Shown one piece after another: positions 8,655-16,416 of a stretch of DNA of 64,000 nucleotides. The translations under genes were made by a program, and so were the position numbers. The stretch covers positions 62,001 through 126,000 of the forward strand of contig DGQT01000105.1 in NCBI GenBank assembly GCA_002390845.1. The letters run 5' to 3'. Position 1 is the first letter of the stretch. Each line of letters starts with the position of its first letter. The notes beneath the pieces were generated by a model. It saw nothing but the letters and a program-made list of their open reading frames with translations. It did no database searches and was not told where the DNA came from. Source of the stretch: Chitinophagaceae bacterium UBA4407 (GTDB taxonomy: Bacteria; Bacteroidota; Bacteroidia; Chitinophagales; Chitinophagaceae).

Positions 8655-9344
8655 ATGCCTAAAACACCCGCAATCCGCAACTACAACTTTCCCGATGCAG
8701 ACCTTAAACAAAGAGTTGACAGTGCTATCCTGAGTATTACCCGCGACATTACAGACTTTAAAAAACGGGGCGTAAACACCGCAACCCTTGATGCACTTGC
8801 CGCTAAAAACGAAGCATTTGCCGATTTACCAACCGACGAAGAATTGCTGGGCCAAAAAACCACGGCCACAGAAAACAAAGATGCTGCTGCCACCGTGCTT
8901 AAAGAGCAAATACGCTCTATAAGAGGCATGGCAGACGATAAATTTAAAGGCAAAGGCCTTTACCGCAGTTTTGGCTTTGAAGGCATGGACGAAATGAGCG
9001 ACAACGATTTGCACCGCCTTGGCAAACGTGTGTTTAGGGTGGGCACCTCCCAACAGGCAAACATGCTGGCAAATGGCTTAACGGTAGCTGTGCTTACCGC
9101 ATTAAACGATGCCACTATTAATTTCGACACCCTGATAGATGAGCAGGACGATGCGATAAAAGCCCGTGATATTGCTGCAGAAATAAGGGTTAATGCGGGT
9201 AATGAACTGTTTGACGAATACAGCCGCCTTTGCAATATTGGCAAAAGCATTTACCAGGATACAGACGAAGCCAAGTACAACGATTATGTAATAGAGAGTA
9301 GCCCGGCAGCACCACCCACGCCGCCACCACCTGCCACTAAATAA
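8655..9344 (+). CDS. Unknown soluble helical protein (229 aa)
   Basis: The start is the ATG at 8655 (MPKTPAIRNYNFPDADLKQRV); the frame continues 14 codons upstream without better support. The protein is soluble and predicted almost entirely alpha-helical, with Ala/Asp/Lys-rich stretches (LKEQIRSIRGMADDKFKGKGLYRSFGF, ARDIAAEIRVNAGNELFDEYSRL). It ends in a proline-rich tail (SSPAAPPTPPPPATK). No signal peptide or known family is recognised. It is monocistronic, with its own terminator and a family A arm immediately after. The layout resembles that of the unrelated-looking gene at 50874. Confidence 0.75.
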   Translation: MPKTPAIRNYNFPDADLKQRVDSAILSITRDITDFKKRGVNTATLDALAAKNEAFADLPTDEELLGQKTTATENKDAAATVLKEQIRSIRGMADDKFKGKGLYRSFGFEGMDEMSDNDLHRLGKRVFRVGTSQQANMLANGLTVAVLTALNDATINFDTLIDEQDDAIKARDIAAEIRVNAGNELFDEYSRLCNIGKSIYQDTDEAKYNDYVIESSPAAPPTPPPPATK

Positions 9345-9349
9345 AATAT

Positions 9350-9378
9350 AAAAACCCTGCCAATAGCGGGGTTTTTTT
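9350..9378 (+). terminator. Terminator of the 8655 gene
   Basis: AAAAACCCTGC, a short loop, GCGGGG and then seven T follow the stop codon. Confidence 0.85.
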
Positions 9379-9553
9379 GTGGCCAGACTGTAAAGTTTTT
9401 TTCAGCTTTGGTTGCGTCGCACTCTGGTGCTTTCTATAATGCTGTGCAGCTTTTATTGGTGCGTAGATTTAGAAGAAGTGTTGCGTGGGGACACGCACCT
9501 TTAGGTATTAGAAGTTTTTTTTTGAATATCGTGCTGCGCCAACTTTCCCCCTT

Positions 9554-10474
9554 TTATTTTCTGATTTTTTTTGTAATCTGAAACCCGAAGAAAGTTAGAA
9601 TTGGAATTAATACGCTTGCTGTCCAAACTAACTTGTGGTTAAACCAAGATAAAATTGTATCCCAATTTGTAGAGTCATGATTTTTATAGGTGTCTTTCTC
9701 CTTTTGTTCTTTTTTTGATTCCTCATTAGATGATGTGTCTGTGTCTGAAAAAAAATTCTTAATTCTTGTCCAGCTATACCAAGGTAGTGGCGGCTTATTA
9801 AATGAAACAGTAATTATGCCATTTCGTTTTCTAAATGAAGAATCAGGTGAAACAGGTCGTACTATAAATTCAACAAATTTGTCTGTATTTGTTCTTTCGA
9901 CTAATACTGTTGAATCATAAGTTCTGTCAATTTGTAAATTTCCCGTTTCAGCTTTAAAGCTAATTAAAGCGTAAGGCTCAAATATGAAGTATGAAAAACT
10001 AAATTCTGCTTTGTTGTAGATAGAGTCGTGTTTAAAATCGGCTTTTAATGAAACTTCTTGATAGGTGGCTAATGATTCTTTTGTTATGGTTTTAAATCTC
10101 TGGCTGACATTATCAAAGAAGGATTTTATTTGAGTAAAATTATCGGCAACAATAGTAGTTTGAGCTGTAGAGTCTGAAAAAATAGTAGTTGGAATTTCCA
10201 TGTCATTTTTAGAGGCAATGTCACCAAGTTCTTTTGATATTCTATTTGAAACGTTACCTGAAATTATTCCGTCGCTGCTATGACAAATGTAAGTTAAGGT
10301 AATCTGAACTTCTTCGTTTTCTGTCGCAATGAATTCAACTCCATTGAAAGTGATGTAGCCATCAATTGGTTTTGTTAGTATCTCTTTTTGTGTTCTACAA
10401 CTATCAAATAAACAAGATAAAATACAACATAGCAATGGACGAACAATGTACTTTCTAAAATTGTTATTTGTCAT
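9554..10474 (-). CDS. Lipoprotein-like cargo protein with C-terminal membrane helix
   Basis: The 306-residue protein has an N-terminal hydrophobic segment ending in a lipobox-like FDSC followed by RT (residues about 12-28). A large beta-rich region follows (GYITFNGVEFIATENEEVQITLTYICHS). A charged linker (SSNEESKKEQKEKDTYKNHDS) leads to a C-terminal membrane helix near residues 282-300 (WTASVLIPILTFFGFQI). A lipid anchor plus a C-terminal helix is unusual. No family is recognised. It is the only cargo of island I2 and starts about 53 bases after the -7 box of the canonical leader promoter. Confidence 0.7.
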   Translation of the reverse strand: MTNNNFRKYIVRPLLCCILSCLFDSCRTQKEILTKPIDGYITFNGVEFIATENEEVQITLTYICHSSDGIISGNVSNRISKELGDIASKNDMEIPTTIFSDSTAQTTIVADNFTQIKSFFDNVSQRFKTITKESLATYQEVSLKADFKHDSIYNKAEFSFSYFIFEPYALISFKAETGNLQIDRTYDSTVLVERTNTDKFVEFIVRPVSPDSSFRKRNGIITVSFNKPPLPWYSWTRIKNFFSDTDTSSNEESKKEQKEKDTYKNHDSTNWDTILSWFNHKLVWTASVLIPILTFFGFQITKKIRK

Positions 10475-10522
10475 TTAATTTATAAATGGACTTTTGATTT
10501 GTAAGGGTCTAAAATTGCTCTC

Positions 10523-10562
10523 ATCTCAAAAATATGCGAAAGTTTTGTTTATTCAAAACCAT
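10523..10562 (-). promoter_or_regulatory. I2 leader with canonical Bacteroidota promoter
   Basis: On the minus strand TTTG (10554-10557), a 19-base spacer with AACTTTCG and TATTTTTG (10527-10534) fit the Bacteroidota consensus exactly. The block is nearly identical to the I1 leader. Confidence 0.78.
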
Positions 10563-10783
10563 TGCCTTTAACAGTCTTTAGCCGCTTTTGGTTGCCTGAC
10601 CAAACAACAATTCGCTTTAATCTACGCTAAGGTAAAAGCTCAATATATAATCCAACCGCAAAAGTGTGCGACGCAACCGGGATGCCATAATAACCCAAAG
10701 CCCGGTCCAAAAAAATATAACCTCAGTTTTTATACATTAACTTTAATCAGTGATTCGCATTAATACTAAAATATTGTTTCAAA

Positions 10784-11563
10784 ATGCTTAAGGTACTGGC
10801 TTTTCAAATTGCCGACAGCGTAGATATAAAATCTTTTAAAGCAGCCTTTACTGCTGAGATTTATTACGCAGATTCAGAAGAATTGTTTTACAATATTGAC
10901 AAAGAAAAACTGATCTATGTTTTTAAATATGGCATTGTTTGTTTCTTAAATCATACAGAAGTGGAGATGACTGCTTTTTTACAGGTAATCTCACCTTACT
11001 GTAAAAACCTTTTAAGTGAAAGGCTTAGCGAAGAATTTGATATTGAAACCCATGCCCCCAAAATTAAACTGGGCTATAATAAAATTGAAATTACAGAAAC
11101 AGATATTGAAATTCTGCGGCTGATTATGCTGAATGTTTCGCAGAGCGTAGCGCTGGATCATTACGATCAGCAAACGAATATTTTGCTGGAGGAAACAAAT
11201 TATCATACACAGATTCTGGAGAAAAAAGGCAAGCTGGATCTCAGCGGTATTAACCTGAAAAAATATATTGGCAGAACGCTGAACATTAAAAACAGGATTG
11301 CTGAAAACCTTTACATTTTTGATTCGCCCGAAGAAACATGGGAAGATGAAAACCTGAACAAACTCGATATTGGCCTTAAGAAAACATTCGATCTTCAGGC
11401 ACGTTTCAGAACCATTCAGGAGGGTCTGCAAATTGTAAAAGAAAACCTTGAATTGTTTAAAGACCTGCTGCAATACCGCAACAGTGTAGTACTTGAGTGG
11501 ATCATTATTATACTGATCCTGGTGGAAGTGGTTAATTTATTTGTAGAGAAATTTCTTCAATAA
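10784..11563 (+). CDS. RMD1/YagE (DUF155) family membrane protein
   Basis: The 259-residue protein matches the RMD1/YagE family: an N-terminal part with YVFKYGIVCFLNHTEVEMTAFL, a central helical region (NVSQSVALDHYDQQTNILLEET), and a C-terminal coiled coil (residues about 205-235). A single C-terminal membrane helix ends it (VLEWIIIILILVEVVNLFVEKFL). Eukaryotic relatives are mitochondrial (Rmd1/Rmd8/RMND1). The bacterial role is unknown; membrane anchoring by the C-terminal helix is conserved. It begins just after the right arm of island I2 and is followed by a lone family A arm. Confidence 0.82.
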   Translation: MLKVLAFQIADSVDIKSFKAAFTAEIYYADSEELFYNIDKEKLIYVFKYGIVCFLNHTEVEMTAFLQVISPYCKNLLSERLSEEFDIETHAPKIKLGYNKIEITETDIEILRLIMLNVSQSVALDHYDQQTNILLEETNYHTQILEKKGKLDLSGINLKKYIGRTLNIKNRIAENLYIFDSPEETWEDENLNKLDIGLKKTFDLQARFRTIQEGLQIVKENLELFKDLLQYRNSVVLEWIIIILILVEVVNLFVEKFLQ

Positions 11564-11649
11564 CATAGCTTGGTTGCGCGGTTAGTTGCCTGGTATTATT
11601 ATTTTTTTGTGTGCAAACAAACGACTGTTAACTGTTCAATAAAGTAATG

Positions 11650-11708
11650 AACGTACAAGTGTGCGACGCAATAATGCCTGATAGCATTCCCTCTGCCTGG
11701 TTCAAAAT
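11650..11708 (-). repeat. Family A arm, single
   Basis: The arm reads GAACGTACAAGTGTGCGACG, a spacer, then CTGCCTGGTTCAAAA. The outer end faces the aldolase gene and abuts its promoter region. Confidence 0.75.
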
Positions 11709-11739
11709 ATTCCTTCAAAAAAATAAACTGCTAAAATGC

Positions 11740-11747
11740 TATCTTCG
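11740..11747 (+). promoter_or_regulatory. Possible -7 box of the aldolase gene
   Basis: TATCTTCG resembles the Bacteroidota TAnnTTTG box, 35 bases before the start codon. No clear -33 TTTG precedes it. Confidence 0.4.
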
Positions 11748-11781
11748 CCATCCAATAATTTAAAACACAAAAGCAATAAAG

Positions 11782-12855
11782 ATGGCAAAATATTCAGCCG
11801 GTGTATTATTTGGCGATGAGTTAGAAGCATTGTACAACGATGCAAGAGAAAACAAATTCGCAATTCCTGCAGTTAACGTAATCGGTACCGATTCGGTGAA
11901 TGCAGTTCTTGAAACCGCTGCCAAAGTAAACAGCCCGGTTATTCTGCAGTTCAGCAATGGCGGCGCACAGTTTTTTGCAGGCAAGGGAATGCCCAACGAT
12001 AAACTGCAGGCCAATATTATTGGCGGTGTAAGCGGTGCCATGCATGTACACAATGTGGCTGCGTATTACGGTGTGCCTGTAATATTGCATACCGACCATG
12101 CTGCCAAAAAATGGTTGCCCTGGATTGATGGTTTATTAGCAGCCGGCGAAGATTATATGAAAAAGAACGGAAGGCCTTTATATAGTTCGCATATGCTCGA
12201 CCTTAGCGAAGAGCCGCTGCACGAAAATATTGAAATTTCTGTTGAATATTTTAAACGCATCAATGCATTGGGCATGAGCATTGAAGTGGAGCTTGGCGTT
12301 ACAGGTGGCGAGGAAGATGGCGTAGATAACTCTGGTGTTGAGAACTCTAAAATGTACACACAGCCAAGTGAAGTTGCACAAACGTACGATGCATTGAGCA
12401 AGGTGGGCAGCCGTTTTACTATTGCCGCTGCGTTTGGTAATGTGCATGGTGTTTACAGTCCGGGTAATGTTGAATTGCGTCCGGATATTTTGAAGAACAG
12501 CCAGGTGTATCTTGCGGAAAAACTGGGATTGGCAGAAGGTTCTAAGCCTTTGTATTTTGTGTTTCATGGTGGCAGCGGATCGCCTAAAAACCAGATTCAT
12601 GAAACATTGAATTACGGGGTAATAAAAATGAATATCGATACCGATATGCAGTGGGCTTTCTGGGAAGGTGTGCTTAATTTTTATAAAAAGAACGAAGCTT
12701 ATTTACAGGGGCAGCTCGGTAATCCTGAAGGGCCGCAAAAGCCAAATAAGAAATTCTACGATCCACGTGTTTGGTTAAGAAAAGGCCAGGACAATTTTGT
12801 AGCGCGTTTAGAAGAAGCGTTTGTGGATTTGAATTGTATTGGTAAGAATGCGTAA
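11782..12855 (+). CDS. fbaA: Class II fructose-bisphosphate aldolase
   Basis: The 357-residue protein is an E. coli FbaA-type, zinc-dependent aldolase that cleaves fructose-1,6-bisphosphate in glycolysis and condenses trioses in gluconeogenesis. Visible motifs are HTDHAAKK (His and Asp about 103-106), VELGVTGGEEDGV, GNVHGVY with a zinc-ligand His, FHGGSGS, and NIDTDMQWA, which binds phosphate. The length is full for the type. The gene stands alone, with a family A arm before it and another after it. A heptamer repeat starts four bases after the stop codon. Confidence 0.96.
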   Translation: MAKYSAGVLFGDELEALYNDARENKFAIPAVNVIGTDSVNAVLETAAKVNSPVILQFSNGGAQFFAGKGMPNDKLQANIIGGVSGAMHVHNVAAYYGVPVILHTDHAAKKWLPWIDGLLAAGEDYMKKNGRPLYSSHMLDLSEEPLHENIEISVEYFKRINALGMSIEVELGVTGGEEDGVDNSGVENSKMYTQPSEVAQTYDALSKVGSRFTIAAAFGNVHGVYSPGNVELRPDILKNSQVYLAEKLGLAEGSKPLYFVFHGGSGSPKNQIHETLNYGVIKMNIDTDMQWAFWEGVLNFYKKNEAYLQGQLGNPEGPQKPNKKFYDPRVWLRKGQDNFVARLEEAFVDLNCIGKNA

Positions 12856-12859
12856 GAAA

Positions 12860-12890
12860 GTTTGTAGTTTATAGTTTGTGGTTTGCAGTT
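12860..12890 (+). repeat. Heptanucleotide tandem repeat
   Basis: GTTTGTA, GTTTATA, GTTTGTG and GTTTGCA follow one another in exact seven-base register just after the aldolase stop. Confidence 0.85.
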
Positions 12891-12911
12891 GTTTGAGCAG
12901 AGTAGAAGAAT

Positions 12912-12970
12912 GATGAGCCGGGCATTTGATTCTTTATGGATCGTTCCTTGCGTCGCACACTTATACTGCA
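12912..12970 (+). repeat. Family A arm
   Basis: GAGCCGGGC, a spacer with TTTATGGATCG, then TTGCGTCGCACACTTATAC. It faces the arm at 15172-15233, so the pair brackets 13043-14969. Confidence 0.75.
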
Positions 12971-13007
12971 TTACTTTACTGAACAAAAAATACAGTCAAC
13001 ATTTTAT

Positions 13008-13039
13008 AAAAAGGGAACTCAGCAATGGGTTCCCTTTTT
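13008..13039. terminator. Bidirectional terminator
   Basis: AAAAAGGGAAC and GTTCCCTTTTT form an 11-bp stem with a ten-base loop, placed between the convergent aldolase and BtuF-like genes. Confidence 0.85.
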
Positions 13040-13042
13040 GTT

Positions 13043-13876
13043 TTAAGCTAAGTTAGAATAATCAGAATCAGGTAAATAAATATGGTTTATTAATTCGCTG
13101 AAATATTGTGCAGCAAACAGCATGCGGCTGCCGTACCAGCTAAACATTTCGCCATCCACAATCAGTATTTTGGGTATTGGGGATTGGGAATTTGCAAAAT
13201 AATTCTTTATTTCTTCCGCATGTTTTTCCTTAAAAGGAAATGGTTCCGAGGAAAGGAGGATCAATTTTGTATCACGTTCTTTGATTGTTTCTAATGTAAT
13301 TGCCGGATAACGCTTTTCATTTTCAAAGATATTTTGTAAGCCACATTTGCACAGCATATCGTTGATGAAAGTATCACCACCAATGGTCATATGAGGATTA
13401 CGCCAGATGAGGTAGGCTGTTTGTAGTTTATAGTTTGTGGTTTGTAGTTTGGAGAATGCAGTTTCAATTGCTGCAATTAGTTTTTCTGCCTGCTTTTCTT
13501 TTACAACCAGTTCGCCAATGCTTTTGATCATGTTTAATGCATCTTCAAAATTATTTACATCGCTTACCCATACAGGAGCTATTTGATGCAGCTCCTCAAT
13601 TTGTTCTTTTACATTCTCTTCTTTGTTGGCGATAATCAGATCGGGCATTAACGATTTTATTTTTTCGATGTTCACATTTTTTGTTCCACCAACCCTCGCC
13701 TTGTTTCTGAACAAGGTTTGAGGGTGTACACAAAATTTAGTGATACCAATTACTTCTTCATCAAGACCTAAATAATGCAGTAGTTCTGTTTGCGAAGGAA
13801 CCAATGAAATAATTCTTTTTGGCGGATAAGTTCCCAGCTTAATAATATTACCCATCTGGTCTTTACATTGAAACAT
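13043..13876 (-). CDS. BtuF-like helical-backbone metal/cobalamin receptor
   Basis: The 277-residue protein matches the cobalamin or siderophore binding-protein fold: RIISLVPSQTELLHYLG near residue 21, a DLIIANKEENVKEQIEEL helix, and DVNNFEDALNMIKSIGEL. The lobe-linking helix contains KEKQAEKLIAAIETAFSKL. It starts MFQCKDQMGN with no signal peptide, so it may stay in the cytoplasm; no btuCD genes are adjacent. Two surface stretches are built from heptanucleotide repeats: KLQTTNYKLQTAYL (DNA 13419-13453) and ANSQSPIPKIL (13171-13191). Copy-number slippage there would cause frameshifts. Vitamin B12 use fits the B12-dependent mutase at 44564. Confidence 0.75.
   Translation of the reverse strand: MFQCKDQMGNIIKLGTYPPKRIISLVPSQTELLHYLGLDEEVIGITKFCVHPQTLFRNKARVGGTKNVNIEKIKSLMPDLIIANKEENVKEQIEELHQIAPVWVSDVNNFEDALNMIKSIGELVVKEKQAEKLIAAIETAFSKLQTTNYKLQTAYLIWRNPHMTIGGDTFINDMLCKCGLQNIFENEKRYPAITLETIKERDTKLILLSSEPFPFKEKHAEEIKNYFANSQSPIPKILIVDGEMFSWYGSRMLFAAQYFSELINHIYLPDSDYSNLA
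13171..13191 (-). repeat. Heptamer repeat inside the BtuF-like gene (1)
   Basis: TGGGTAT, TGGGGAT and TGGGAAT are three in-register heptamers within the coding sequence. They encode part of NSQSPIPKI. Confidence 0.75.
13419..13453 (-). repeat. Heptamer repeat inside the BtuF-like gene (2)
   Basis: GTTTGTA, GTTTATA, GTTTGTG, GTTTGTA and GTTTGGA are five in-register heptamers. They are nearly identical to the non-coding array at 12860. Confidence 0.85.
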
Positions 13877-13936
13877 AGATTAAAGATAAAGCGTATGTTT
13901 TATGGAAATTAAAATCGCATGCATCTTATCTTCTAA

Positions 13937-14770
13937 ATGTTTCTCATGAAAAACATGAGTATAGTTTTATTGATCCTGCTTGGCACATCTGTTTGGATGA
14001 TCATCGTCTTTAATCAAACTGACAATAAGTTTCAACAGGCTAATCCTCAGCAAATTCAACAAACAAAAAATATTACATCAACCGCTTATGTAAATAAAAT
14101 CAATGAAATACCCTTGCCGGAAGGTTACGAAAGAATTGAAACTGGAAAAGATTCTTTTGCCGAATGGCTGCGAAACATAAAACTTAAAAAAGACAATATC
14201 GTTTACCTGTACGATGGAGCACCCAAAGACAGGCAGGACCTGCATTACAGGGTTTTAGATATTTCTACAGGAAAGAAAGATCTGCAGCAATGCGCCGATT
14301 GTATTATGCGACTGTGGGCTGAATATTATTTTGCGAAAAAGAGCTATGATAAAATTACTTTCCCTGCCAATAATGGCACTGAATATAATTTTGAAAATTA
14401 TGCCCGCAAACAAAATTCATGTTACACACATGAATGCCTGCTCCAGTTTCTTGAGACTGTTTTTAATTATTGTGGTACTTACACTGTTGCAAAAATGACC
14501 AACTCTGTATCGCTAAGCCAAATGCGTATTGGCGATGTATTTGTAAAAGCGGGAAGCCCTGGTCATGCGATGATAGTTGTAGATATGGCGGTACACAAAT
14601 CTACTGGACAAAAAATTTTCCTTCTTGCACAGGGCTATATGCCAGCACAGGATATGCATATTGTAATAAATCCAATGAACACAGACTCGAGTCCCTGGTA
14701 TGAACTGAATGAAGCTTCAAAAATTATTACACCAGGATGGGTTTTCGAAAGCAGTCAGTTGCGAAGATAA
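13937..14770 (+). CDS. DUF4846 domain protein, membrane-anchored
   Basis: The 277-residue protein has an N-terminal membrane anchor (MSIVLLILLGTSVWMIIVF) and a DUF4846 domain. Characteristic stretches are KKDLQQCADCIMRLWAEYYF (about residue 115), the conserved NNGTEYNFENYARK, MRIGDVFVKAGSPGHAMIVVDMA, and FLLAQGYMPAQDMHIV. The GSPGHAMIVVD block contains a possible catalytic His and resembles cysteine-peptidase-like folds, but the family function is not established. The start could be M1 (MFLMKNM) or M4. It is divergent from the BtuF-like gene. Confidence 0.8.
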   Translation: MFLMKNMSIVLLILLGTSVWMIIVFNQTDNKFQQANPQQIQQTKNITSTAYVNKINEIPLPEGYERIETGKDSFAEWLRNIKLKKDNIVYLYDGAPKDRQDLHYRVLDISTGKKDLQQCADCIMRLWAEYYFAKKSYDKITFPANNGTEYNFENYARKQNSCYTHECLLQFLETVFNYCGTYTVAKMTNSVSLSQMRIGDVFVKAGSPGHAMIVVDMAVHKSTGQKIFLLAQGYMPAQDMHIVINPMNTDSSPWYELNEASKIITPGWVFESSQLRR

Positions 14771-14777
14771 ATAGGAC

Positions 14778-14969
14778 TTACTTCAGCAATTTTAAAAATT
14801 CAATACAAAGTATTCCAAGAAAGCATCCGGCAACCATCATACAAAATATGTAGGCAGCAAAAATTAAAGGGCTCCATTTTATTTTGTAAGCATTTATTAG
14901 CTTTTGTACAAAATTGCTCCTGCTATCAGCGGCGTAATTTATCTGTTGGGTATGGATAAGATGTTTCAT
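14778..14969 (-). CDS. Small single-helix membrane protein
   Basis: The 63-residue protein ends in a strong membrane segment (PLIFAAYIFCMMVAGCFLGILCIEFL) after a polar N-terminus. Its stop lies seven bases from the stop of the convergent DUF4846 gene. No family is recognised. A real gene is plausible because the frame has typical composition and fills the space between two clear genes. Confidence 0.5.
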   Translation of the reverse strand: MKHLIHTQQINYAADSRSNFVQKLINAYKIKWSPLIFAAYIFCMMVAGCFLGILCIEFLKLLK

Positions 14970-15171
14970 AATATTTTTTTACAGGTTTATAAAAAGAAGT
15001 TTAGGATTGAATTATTAGGACCCGCATAAATGTCGTTTTGTTTTGAAAAGAAGGAAACACCAATAGCTGTCAAAGACAGTAACAGGAAAAAATTGCCGGT
15101 AACAATATTGGCATGTTACAAGCGCTGCAAAATCTCAGCAAGACTGCACCTGGTGTTGAATAGACTTATTA

Positions 15172-15233
15172 CGGTATAAGTGTGCGACGCAACAAAAGTT
15201 TAATTCATATCCTTTTGCCTGGCCCCAAAAAAA
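15172..15233 (-). repeat. Family A arm
   Basis: TAAGTGTGCGACGCAACAAA, a spacer, then TGCCTGGCCCCAAAAAAA. The remainder of 14970-15290 holds no credible gene. Confidence 0.75.
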
Positions 15234-15290
15234 TATCCGCAAAACAATTTTTACATGTTTTACGGATAACTAAAAAACAAAGCGGATGAT

Positions 15291-16271
15291 TTATTGCAAC
15301 TCCCATGCAAGCGCACTTGCACCAAGTATAGCAGCATCGGATTCTTTTAAATGGCTTACCAGGATTTTTACTTTATTCTGAAATATTTGTATCAGGTTAG
15401 CTTCCATGTGTTCGCGTGTTGGCTTTAAAATAAGCTCACCGGCTTTGGTAAGACCACCAAAAAGTATAATAGCTTCGGGGCTGCTGAACATTACCGCATT
15501 GGCCAATGCCATACCCAGTATTTTGCCGGTAAACTCAAAAATTTCTTTTGCAAGTGCATCGCCTGCAATAGCTGCCTCAAATACTTTTTTTGAATCGATT
15601 TCATCGGGTTTAAAACTGCGCAAAACGCTTTTTGTTTTTGTTTGTTTCAGCATTTCCAGTGCAGTTAGTCTTACACCGGTTGCCGATGCATAGCTTTCCA
15701 GCGAACCTTTTTTTCCTGTACCATCATGCATGCGCCCATCGGGAATAATAATTGTGTGGCCAAGCTCACCTGCAAACCCATCGTGGCCATAAATTAAATG
15801 ACCATTCGCTACAATGCCACTACCCACGCCGGTTCCAAGCGTTATCATAATAAAATCTTTCATGCCCTGAGCAGCGCCATACATCATTTCTCCGAGTGCA
15901 GCAGCATTGGCATCGTTCGTTAAAACCACGGGCAGTTTAAATTTATCCTCAATCATTTTAGCGAGGGGAATAATTCCTTTCCAGGGCAGGTTTGGCGCAT
16001 ATTCAACTGTGCCGGTATAATAGTTGCCGTTTGGTGCACCAACGCCAATACCTTTCATACGGCCTACACCGCCGGCTTTATCAATCAATACTTTTAAATG
16101 TTCGTGCAGTTCATCAATAAACGGTTCTACCTGTTTGTGTTTTTTGGTAGAAATATCGCCTGAAAATAAAACATTGCCTACACGGTCAACAATACCAAAT
16201 TTTGTACCGGTGCCACCAATATCAATTCCAATAACCAAAGGCTCTACAGAAGGTTTTGTTGCAGTTGCCAT
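15291..16271 (-). CDS. ROK-family glucokinase
   Basis: The 326-residue ROK kinase probably phosphorylates glucose with ATP. Visible motifs are the phosphate loop VIGIDIGGTGTKFGIVD (residues about 13-29), catalytic Asp in VLTNDANAAALGE, and GTGVGSGIV. The ROK zinc motif (normally CxCGxxGCxE) is replaced by GRMHDGTGKKGSLESYAS, so the cysteines are absent; the preceding His of GELGHTIII remains. It follows the sugar MFS gene on the same strand with a family A arm between, fitting uptake plus phosphorylation of glucose. Bacteroides RokA is a comparable glucokinase. Confidence 0.85.
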   Translation of the reverse strand: MATATKPSVEPLVIGIDIGGTGTKFGIVDRVGNVLFSGDISTKKHKQVEPFIDELHEHLKVLIDKAGGVGRMKGIGVGAPNGNYYTGTVEYAPNLPWKGIIPLAKMIEDKFKLPVVLTNDANAAALGEMMYGAAQGMKDFIMITLGTGVGSGIVANGHLIYGHDGFAGELGHTIIIPDGRMHDGTGKKGSLESYASATGVRLTALEMLKQTKTKSVLRSFKPDEIDSKKVFEAAIAGDALAKEIFEFTGKILGMALANAVMFSSPEAIILFGGLTKAGELILKPTREHMEANLIQIFQNKVKILVSHLKESDAAILGASALAWELQ

Positions 16272-16298
16272 ATAAGATAATTATAAAATGAAAATTAT

Positions 16299-16362
16299 TT
16301 TTTTTGAGCCGGGCATTCAGAACTTTTATCAGGCTTTTGTTGCGTCGCACTCTTTTACTGTA
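16299..16362 (+). repeat. Family A arm between transporter and glucokinase
   Basis: A T-tract with GAGCCGGGC, then TTGTTGCGTCGCACTC. The arm separates two genes that would otherwise form a simple operon. Confidence 0.78.
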
Positions 16363-16416
16363 ACAATACTGTTGAGCAAATTCCCATCACTTCCGGCGTA
16401 CATTCTCAACCTTGCT

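Larger units (their letters stand above)
9392..10716. mobile_element. Island I2: family A arms enclosing one cargo gene
   Basis: The left arm (9392-9490) has GTTGCGTCGCACTCTGGTGC and GCAGCTTTTATT. The right arm (10568-10716) has TAAAAGCTC-like sequence, AAAGTGTGCGACGCAA and GCCCGGTCCAAAAAAA. A lipoprotein-like gene and the leader promoter lie between. The pieces GGTCAGGCAACC (5617-5628, I1) and GGTTGCCTGACC (10582-10593, I2) are the same inner segment in inverse orientation. Confidence 0.6.
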
